From NCBI RefSeq assembly GCF_028548395.1, contig NZ_JAQQLA010000006.1, positions 1-52,722 on the forward strand: a stretch of DNA of 52,722 nt, given 5' to 3'. Positions 47,936 to 52,722 of the stretch are shown here, in pieces. Position 1 is the first letter of the stretch, and each line of letters begins with the position of its first letter. The DNA comes from Vogesella indigofera. Lineage in GTDB: Bacteria; Pseudomonadota; Gammaproteobacteria; Burkholderiales; Chromobacteriaceae. The translations under genes and the position numbers were made by a program. The notes beneath the pieces were generated by a model. The model ran no database searches. It was given only the letters and a program-made list of their open reading frames with translations, and was not told the DNA's origin.

Positions 47936-48771
47936 GTCGTCTCGGTTCCGGCTGGATGGTGGTGGCGGCGCTGTGCTTCGCGCTGATGAGCCTGTTCGCG
48001 GCGCAGGGTTCGAGCACGCTGCCGGCGTTCGAGGTGCTGTTCTATCGCACCTTCATCGGTTTGCTGGTGCTGCTGCCGCTGATGTGGCGACGCGGCGAAT
48101 CCTTGCGCAGCCCGCACTGGGGCGCCCATGCGCGGCGCAGCCTGATCGGCTACCTGTCGATGGCGATGCTGTTCTACGCGCTGAGCCGGCTGCCGCTGGC
48201 GGCAGCGGTGACCCTCAATTACACCTCTTCCTTGTCCTTTGCCCTATGCTGCGTGCTGCTGCGCCGCGAACGGCTGCCGCCGGCGGTGTGGTTCGCGCTG
48301 TCGCTGGGCTTTGTCGGCATCGCCTGCATGTTGCGGCCAACCTTTGATGCCGGGCAGTGGTTCGCCGGGCTGATGGGGCTGGGCTCCGGTCTTGGTGCCG
48401 GGCTGGCGCTGTTCCATGTGCGCGAGCTGGGCGAGCTGGGTGAGCGGCCGTCGGTCACCGTGTTCTGGCTGTTCTTCCTGTCATCGTTGTTCGGCCTGCT
48501 GGTAGTGCTGTTCAATGGCGGCTTCCATGTGCTGAACGGGGTGCAGCTGGCGCAAATGCTCGCCGTCGGGCTGATGGGGCTGGCCGGACAGCTGGCGATG
48601 ACACGCGCCTACAAGGAAGGGCGCAAGTTCGTGGTGTCCAGCCTGGCCTACCTGACGGTGGCGTTCTCGGCGCTGATGGGGTTGTTCCTGCACCAGCAGC
48701 AGCTGCCCTTGCTGTCCTGGCTGGGCATGGCGCTGATCATCGGCAGCGGCATCCTGGCGGCGAGGCGCTAG
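47932..48771 (+). CDS. EamA/DMT-family transporter, first of a tandem pair
   Basis: A 279-aa drug/metabolite transporter with ten membrane segments in two EamA repeats. N-terminal features: WMVVAALCFALMSLFAAQG and FYRTFIGLLVLLPL; SYTSSLSFALCCVLLRRE-like ends the first repeat. It ends in a short Ala/Arg tail. Substrate unknown; YdcZ/RhaT-like families move amino acids, purines or drugs. The start overlaps the exported protein stop. A 14-bp motif copy (48331-48344) is read Leu-Arg-Pro-Thr-Phe in the conserved LRP segment. Confidence 0.87.
   Translation: MSRLGSGWMVVAALCFALMSLFAAQGSSTLPAFEVLFYRTFIGLLVLLPLMWRRGESLRSPHWGAHARRSLIGYLSMAMLFYALSRLPLAAAVTLNYTSSLSFALCCVLLRRERLPPAVWFALSLGFVGIACMLRPTFDAGQWFAGLMGLGSGLGAGLALFHVRELGELGERPSVTVFWLFFLSSLFGLLVVLFNGGFHVLNGVQLAQMLAVGLMGLAGQLAMTRAYKEGRKFVVSSLAYLTVAFSALMGLFLHQQQLPLLSWLGMALIIGSGILAARR
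48331..48344 (-). repeat. 14-bp motif copy, exact, in first EamA gene
   Basis: Exact motif on the minus strand; read in frame as Leu-Arg-Pro-Thr(-Phe). Confidence 0.9.
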
Positions 48772-49602
48772 ATGGCCGGCACCTTGTGGATGGTGCTGGC
48801 CGCGGTCAGCTTTGGCCTGATGGGGGTGTTCGTCAAGCTCGGCGCGGCGACGCTGGACACGGTGGCGCTGGTGTTCTGGCGCACGCTGTTTGCGGTGCTG
48901 CTGCTGGGCGGCGTGGCATTGTTGCGGCGGCAGCGCTTCGCCACGCCGCAGCTGGGGCGCCACCTGAAGCGCGGCCTGATCGGCTATACCTCGCTGCTGG
49001 CCTACTTCTATGCCATCAGCCATCTGCCGCTATCGACGGCGGTAACCCTCAACTACACCTCGCCGATGTTCTTGGCGTTGCTGTCGGTGCTGCTGCTGAA
49101 AGAAAAACTGTCGCGGCCTGCGCTGCTGGCGCTGCTGCTCGGCTTTGTCGGGGTGACGCTGCTGTTGCGGCCAACCTTTGACGGTGCCGCGTGGCAGGCC
49201 GGGCTGCTGGGGCTGAGCTCCGGCCTGCTCGCCGGCTGGTCCTATCTGCACGTGCGCGAACTGGGGCAGGCCGGCGAGGCGGAGTGGCGCACGGTATTCT
49301 ACTTTGCGCTGATCTCGACGCTAGGCGGCGGCCTGTTGCTGCTGGGGCGGCCGTGGCAGCCGCTGACCGCGGACAATCTGCCGTGGGTGCTGGGTCTTGG
49401 CGCCACCGCTACCGTGGCGCAGTTGGCGATGACGCGCGCCTACAAGGTTGGCCGCAAGCTGCTAGTCGCCAATCTGTCCTACCTGACAGTGGTGTTTTCC
49501 GCGCTGTTCGGTGCGCTGGTGTGGCAACAGCGGCTGGGGGCCGGCGAGCTGCTGGCGATGGCCTTGATTATTGTCAGCGGCATTCTGGCCGGCAGGCGCT
49601 AA
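48772..49602 (+). CDS. EamA/DMT-family transporter, second of a tandem pair
   Basis: A 276-aa paralogue of the preceding gene, starting directly after its TAG stop (TAGATG), so the pair is translationally linked. Order: EamA repeat 1 (WMVLAAVSFGLMGVFVKLGAA), then repeat 2 from about residue 145. Shared words with the first protein include AVTLNYTS, LRPTFD, LHVRELG, AQLAMTRAYK and GSGILAARR/VSGILAGRR ends. Tandem paralogues could form a hetero-oligomer. The gene holds two exact motif copies. Confidence 0.87.
   Translation: MAGTLWMVLAAVSFGLMGVFVKLGAATLDTVALVFWRTLFAVLLLGGVALLRRQRFATPQLGRHLKRGLIGYTSLLAYFYAISHLPLSTAVTLNYTSPMFLALLSVLLLKEKLSRPALLALLLGFVGVTLLLRPTFDGAAWQAGLLGLSSGLLAGWSYLHVRELGQAGEAEWRTVFYFALISTLGGGLLLLGRPWQPLTADNLPWVLGLGATATVAQLAMTRAYKVGRKLLVANLSYLTVVFSALFGALVWQQRLGAGELLAMALIIVSGILAGRR
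49165..49178 (-). repeat. 14-bp motif copy, exact, in second EamA gene
   Basis: Exact motif on the minus strand, at the codons homologous to the copy in the first EamA gene (Leu-Arg-Pro-Thr-Phe). Confidence 0.9.
49444..49457 (+). repeat. 14-bp motif copy, exact, in second EamA gene
   Basis: Exact AAGGTTGGCCGCAA, in frame as Lys-Val-Gly-Arg-Lys. The first paralogue has Lys-Glu-Gly-Arg-Lys here, encoded by AAGGAAGGGCGCAAG, so the Val and codons differ as if the motif was acquired. Confidence 0.9.
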
Positions 49603-49651
49603 TATTCGGAATGCCAGTCCCTTCAATCCACTCTCACCTAGGAGCCGCACC

Positions 49652-50008
49652 ATGATTTCCATCCGCGAACAAGATTACGGTCTGGACGTTGCCCTCTACA
49701 ACGAATTCACGCTCGGCGACTTCAAGCTGTTCGAGGAAGCGCTGCTCAAGCGCAGTGGCGAGCACGGCAAACCGGATGTGCTGCTCGATCTGTCCGGCAT
49801 CAAGGACTTCACGCTGGACATGGCGATGGAGGAGGTTCGCTTCATGCGCGCCCACGAGAACGAATTCGGTCGCTTTGCCGTGGTGGCCGACGACACCTGG
49901 ATTCGCCTGGCGGCGCACCTGTCCGGCCTGCTCACCCGCGTCCCCGCCGAGTACTTCAATACGGTGGAAGAGGCGCAGGCGTGGCTGAGCCAGCCGCTCA
50001 CCGCTTGA
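49652..50008 (+). CDS. STAS/SpoIIAA-like protein
   Basis: A 118-aa cytoplasmic protein. An alternation of strands and helices, with [22 protein letters not shown] in the middle and [13 protein letters not shown] after it, fits the SpoIIAA-like/STAS family that recognises lipids or acts as an anti-anti-sigma type switch in some members. No conserved phospho-serine of SpoIIAA is visible, so a regulatory role is only an option. The ATG at 49652 follows CTAGGAGCCGCACC, a strong ribosome site. It is set apart from the EamA genes by about 50 bp. Confidence 0.75.
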   Translation: MISIREQDYGLDVALYNEFTLGDFKLFEEALLKRSGEHGKPDVLLDLSGIKDFTLDMAMEEVRFMRAHENEFGRFAVVADDTWIRLAAHLSGLLTRVPAEYFNTVEEAQAWLSQPLTA

Positions 50009-50066
50009 TTTTCCGGCGTATGCCGTTACAGTAGCGGCTTCTGTTTTCCGACAAGAACAACGCCGC

Positions 50067-52370
50067 ATGTTGAAAAGTATCGCCAGCCGCCTCGCGACGG
50101 AACTTACCGTCCGCGAGGCGCAAGTCACCGCCACCATCAATCTCATCGACGAAGGCGCCACCGTGCCCTTCATCGCCCGTTACCGCAAGGAAGTCACCGG
50201 CGGCCTGGACGACACCCAGTTGCGCCTGCTGGCCGAGCGTCTAGTCTACCTGCGCGAGCTGGACGACCGCCGCGTCACCATCCTGAAAAGCATCGCCGAG
50301 CAGGAAAAACTCACCCCGCAACTGGAGTCGGCGCTGTACGCCGCCGACAACAAGACCCTGCTTGAAGACCTGTACCTGCCGTACAAGCCCAAGCGCCGCA
50401 CCAAGGCGCAGATCGCACGCGAAGCCGGGCTGGAGCCGCTGGCCGACAGCCTGCTCGCCGACCCGACGCAAGTGCCGGAAACGTTGGCCGTGGGCTTCAT
50501 CGCCGCCGACCAGGGCGTGGCCGATGCCAGGGCAGCACTGGACGGCGCCCGCGCCATCCTGATTGAGCGCTTTGCCGAAGACGCCGCGCTGCTGGGCCGC
50601 CTGCGCGAGAAACTGTGGAACGAGGGCGAGCTGGCGGCGGCGGTGATCGCCGGCAAGGAGCAGGAAGGCGCCAAGTTCGCCGATTACTTCGCGCATCGCG
50701 AGCCGCTGAAAACCACGCCGTCGCACCGCGCGCTGGCGCTCTTGCGCGGCCGCAACGAGGGCATCCTGTCGGCGGCGCTGAAATACCAGCCGGACGAGAC
50801 GCCGATCACACAGCGCTCGGCCTACGAAGAATTGATCGCCGCGCAGTTCGGTATCAAGGACGCCGGCCGCGCCGCCGACAAGTGGCTGCTGGACGGTGTG
50901 CGCCTGTGCTGGCGCGCCAAGATTTTCCTGTCGCTGGAGCTGGAGCTGGTGTCGAAGCTGAAGGACGCCGCCGACGCCGAGGCGATCAAGGTGTTTGCGG
51001 CCAACCTGCACGACCTGCTGCTGGCGGCGCCGGCCGGCCCGCGCGCCACCATCGGCCTCGACCCCGGTCTGCGTACCGGCGTGAAGGTGGCGGTGGTCGA
51101 CAACACCGGCAAGCTGCTCGACACCGCCACCATCTATCCGCATGAGCCGCGCCGTGACTGGGAGCGCTCGGTTGCCATTCTCGGCGCGCTGGCGCACAAG
51201 CATCAGGTCGAGCTGGTCGCCATCGGCAACGGCACCGCCAGTCGTGAAACCGACAAGCTGGCGCAGGATGTGATCAAGGCCTTCCCGCAGTTAAACCTGA
51301 CCAAGATCGTGGTCAGTGAGGCCGGCGCCTCGGTGTACTCCGCCTCGGAGCTGGCGGCCAAGGAATTTCCGGAGCTGGATGTCTCCCTGCGCGGCGCGGT
51401 GTCGATCGCCCGTCGCCTACAGGACCCACTGGCCGAGCTGGTGAAGATCGACCCGAAGTCGATCGGTGTCGGCCAGTACCAGCACGACGTGAACCAGAGT
51501 CAGCTGGCGAGGAGTCTCGACGCGGTGGTGGAAGACTGCGTCAACGCGGTCGGAGTCGACGTCAACATGGCGTCGGTGCCGCTGCTGACGCGCATCTCCG
51601 GCCTCAACAGTACGCTGGCGGCCAATATCGTCGCCCATCGCGATGCCAATGGTGCGTTCAAGTCGCGCAAGGAACTGCTCAAGGTCAGCCGTCTCGGCGA
51701 AAAAACCTTCGAACAGGCTGCCGGTTTTCTGCGCATCAGTAATGGCGACAACCCGCTGGATGCCTCTTCTGTCCACCCGGAGGCCTATCCGGTGGTGGAG
51801 CAGATCGTCAGCAAGACTGGGCGCGCGGTAAAGCAGATCATCGGTGACTCGGTGTTCATCAAAGGACTGCGTGCCAGCGACTACACCGACGAACGCTTCG
51901 GCCTGCCGACGGTGATGGATATCCTGAAAGAGCTGGACAAGCCGGGGCGCGATCCGCGGCCGGAATTCAAGACCGCCACCTTCCAGGATGGGGTAGAAAG
52001 CCTGAAGGACCTGCAGCCGGGCATGGTGCTGGAAGGGGTGGTCACCAACGTCGCCAACTTCGGTGCCTTCGTCGACATCGGCGTGCACCAGGATGGCCTG
52101 GTGCACATCTCGGCGCTGTCCAACAAGTTCATCGACGATCCGCGCAAGGTGGTCAAGGCCGGTGACGTGGTCAGGGTCAAGGTGCTGGAGGTCGACGTGC
52201 CGCGCAAGCGTGTCGCACTGACCATGCGCCTGGACGACGAAGTCGGCGCCTCGGTGCGTAGTGATGCCGGGCGCAGCGACAATAACCGTCGTTCAAGTGC
52301 CAAGCCGGCGGCGCAGGACAATACCGGTGGTGCCATGGCCGCCGCTTTTGCCAAATTGCGCGGTAAATAA
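50067..52370 (+). CDS. tex: Transcription accessory protein Tex
   Basis: A 767-aa RNA-binding protein related to Spt6. Order: N-terminal Tex helical domain (about 1-190, with [19 protein letters not shown]), central YqgF-like RNase H fold (about 325-455, [16 protein letters not shown]), helix-hairpin-helix repeats (about 490-610), and a C-terminal S1 domain (about 648-720, [32 protein letters not shown] in parts). It binds nucleic acids and supports transcription/RNA metabolism; in Neisseriales and Bordetella it affects toxin gene expression. A 13/14 motif copy lies at 50995-51008. Confidence 0.96.
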   Translation: MLKSIASRLATELTVREAQVTATINLIDEGATVPFIARYRKEVTGGLDDTQLRLLAERLVYLRELDDRRVTILKSIAEQEKLTPQLESALYAADNKTLLEDLYLPYKPKRRTKAQIAREAGLEPLADSLLADPTQVPETLAVGFIAADQGVADARAALDGARAILIERFAEDAALLGRLREKLWNEGELAAAVIAGKEQEGAKFADYFAHREPLKTTPSHRALALLRGRNEGILSAALKYQPDETPITQRSAYEELIAAQFGIKDAGRAADKWLLDGVRLCWRAKIFLSLELELVSKLKDAADAEAIKVFAANLHDLLLAAPAGPRATIGLDPGLRTGVKVAVVDNTGKLLDTATIYPHEPRRDWERSVAILGALAHKHQVELVAIGNGTASRETDKLAQDVIKAFPQLNLTKIVVSEAGASVYSASELAAKEFPELDVSLRGAVSIARRLQDPLAELVKIDPKSIGVGQYQHDVNQSQLARSLDAVVEDCVNAVGVDVNMASVPLLTRISGLNSTLAANIVAHRDANGAFKSRKELLKVSRLGEKTFEQAAGFLRISNGDNPLDASSVHPEAYPVVEQIVSKTGRAVKQIIGDSVFIKGLRASDYTDERFGLPTVMDILKELDKPGRDPRPEFKTATFQDGVESLKDLQPGMVLEGVVTNVANFGAFVDIGVHQDGLVHISALSNKFIDDPRKVVKAGDVVRVKVLEVDVPRKRVALTMRLDDEVGASVRSDAGRSDNNRRSSAKPAAQDNTGGAMAAAFAKLRGK
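50995..51008 (-). repeat. 14-bp motif copy, 13/14, inside tex
   Basis: The plus strand reads TTGCGGCCAACCTG. Confidence 0.75.
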
Positions 52371-52409
52371 GCCGGATTAAGCCAGTTTCTCGGTTTGTCG
52401 GAGTTGCCC

Positions 52410-52443
52410 AAGGTTGGCCGCAAGCATGACGGCCAACCTTTTT
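52410..52443 (+). terminator. tex terminator from an inverted pair of the 14-bp motif
   Basis: An exact motif copy (52410-52423) pairs with a diverged opposite copy (52427-52440): stem AAGGTTGGCCG / CGGCCAACCTT, loop of 9 nt, then TTTTT (52439-52443). It lies 40 bp past tex. Confidence 0.9.
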
Positions 52444-52518
52444 CATTTTTCTTGGTGGTGGGGCTCTTGTGAAATCAAGGGGTTGCCGGTTTGATGCTGG
52501 AAAGTGCATGTTGGGGTG

Positions 52519-52547
52519 TTGACGCGGGTGGTCGGCTTCGCTATAGT
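52519..52547 (+). promoter_or_regulatory. Ribosomal RNA operon promoter
   Basis: TTGACG (52519-52524) and TATAGT (52542-52547) with an exact 17-nt spacer, followed by the GC-rich discriminator TCGCCTCCTC (52548-52557). It lies about 175 bp before the expected 16S 5' end. Confidence 0.85.
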
Positions 52548-52590
52548 TCGCCTCCTCAGCTGACGCCGCAAACGAAACGCGGTTCAGCAC

Positions 52591-52602
52591 TGCTCTTTAA
52601 CA
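52591..52602 (+). promoter_or_regulatory. boxA antitermination site of the rrn leader
   Basis: TGCTCTTTAACA matches the boxA element where NusB-NusE assemble for rRNA antitermination. Confidence 0.85.
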
Positions 52603-52722
52603 AAACGAATAACCGATAGGTGTAAGTGTCTGGCCAAGCCAAATACTTGCACTGCAATGATTCTTAGGAACGATGTTTCTTTGAACTTGCGTGCCAAAAA
52701 ATTGCTATGAGATTGAACTGAA
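52603..52722 (+). other. rrn leader up to the 16S rRNA 5' end
   Basis: It continues AAACGAATAACCGATAGG and ends TGAGATTGAACTGAA, the usual sequence just before the AGAGTTTGATCCTGGC start of 16S rRNA in betaproteobacteria. The mature 16S gene lies just past the window end. No gene is seen here. Confidence 0.8.

Overview
This looks like chromosomal DNA of a GC-rich betaproteobacterium, most likely order Neisseriales and close to Chromobacteriaceae (Vogesella or Chromobacterium-like). That placement is inferred from protein flavour, the rrn leader and gene content; no 16S body is present to prove it. The window is almost wholly housekeeping and lacks prophage, CRISPR, integrase or transposase genes.

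Layout. 1-260: 5' part of a tRNA-Val gene (minus) and its promoter. 261-3011: accA-tilS, then convergent cdd, coupled to argP. 3008-11550: three divergent regulator/exporter modules (argP/argO; LysR/RhtB-type exporter; YnfL/YnfM-like LysR/MFS), with a His-rich glycine-zipper protein, ogt, a truncated Lrp-type regulator and a YitT-type membrane protein. 11801-16709: a REC-TPR protein, dbpA and a DegP/MucD-type lipoprotein protease. 16781-22834: nth and the rsx/rnf electron-transport complex as one translationally coupled run rsxA-B-C-D-G-E-nth (minus). 23105-34117: a chemoreceptor, clpB with a sigma-32-like promoter, a UshA-type nucleotidase lipoprotein, glnS, ppk2 and a degenerate HD-GYP protein. 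34246-40513: hrpA, a glutaredoxin-like protein, and a divergent DeoR regulator/HAD phosphatase pair. 40741-45744: a second chemoreceptor and the acetate pair ackA-pta. 46233-52370: an orphan Rieske oxygenase, a small exported protein, two tandem EamA transporters, a STAS-like protein and tex. 52371-52722: terminator, rrn promoter, boxA and 16S leader; the window ends just before 16S rRNA.

Two repeat systems are the most unusual content. (1) A 14-bp motif, AAGGTTGGCCGCAA, occurs 11 times exactly and about 24 times with at most one mismatch, both inside genes and as inverted pairs forming terminators after clpB, ppk2 and tex. Its density, size, coding/intergenic mix and terminator use resemble the DNA uptake sequences of Neisseriaceae, but it lacks their conserved CTG core, so it may be a separate uptake-like or genome-marking signal. 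(2) A 140-152 bp MITE-like element with imperfect terminal inverted repeats (GAnnnnGTTCACGATC-like) is present in four copies plus one shrunken derivative. The two clearest copies have 3-bp TNA target duplications, and all five sit exactly against the stop codon of a neighbouring gene. A TNA duplication at TAA or TGA would rebuild the stop codon, so insertion there would not change the protein.
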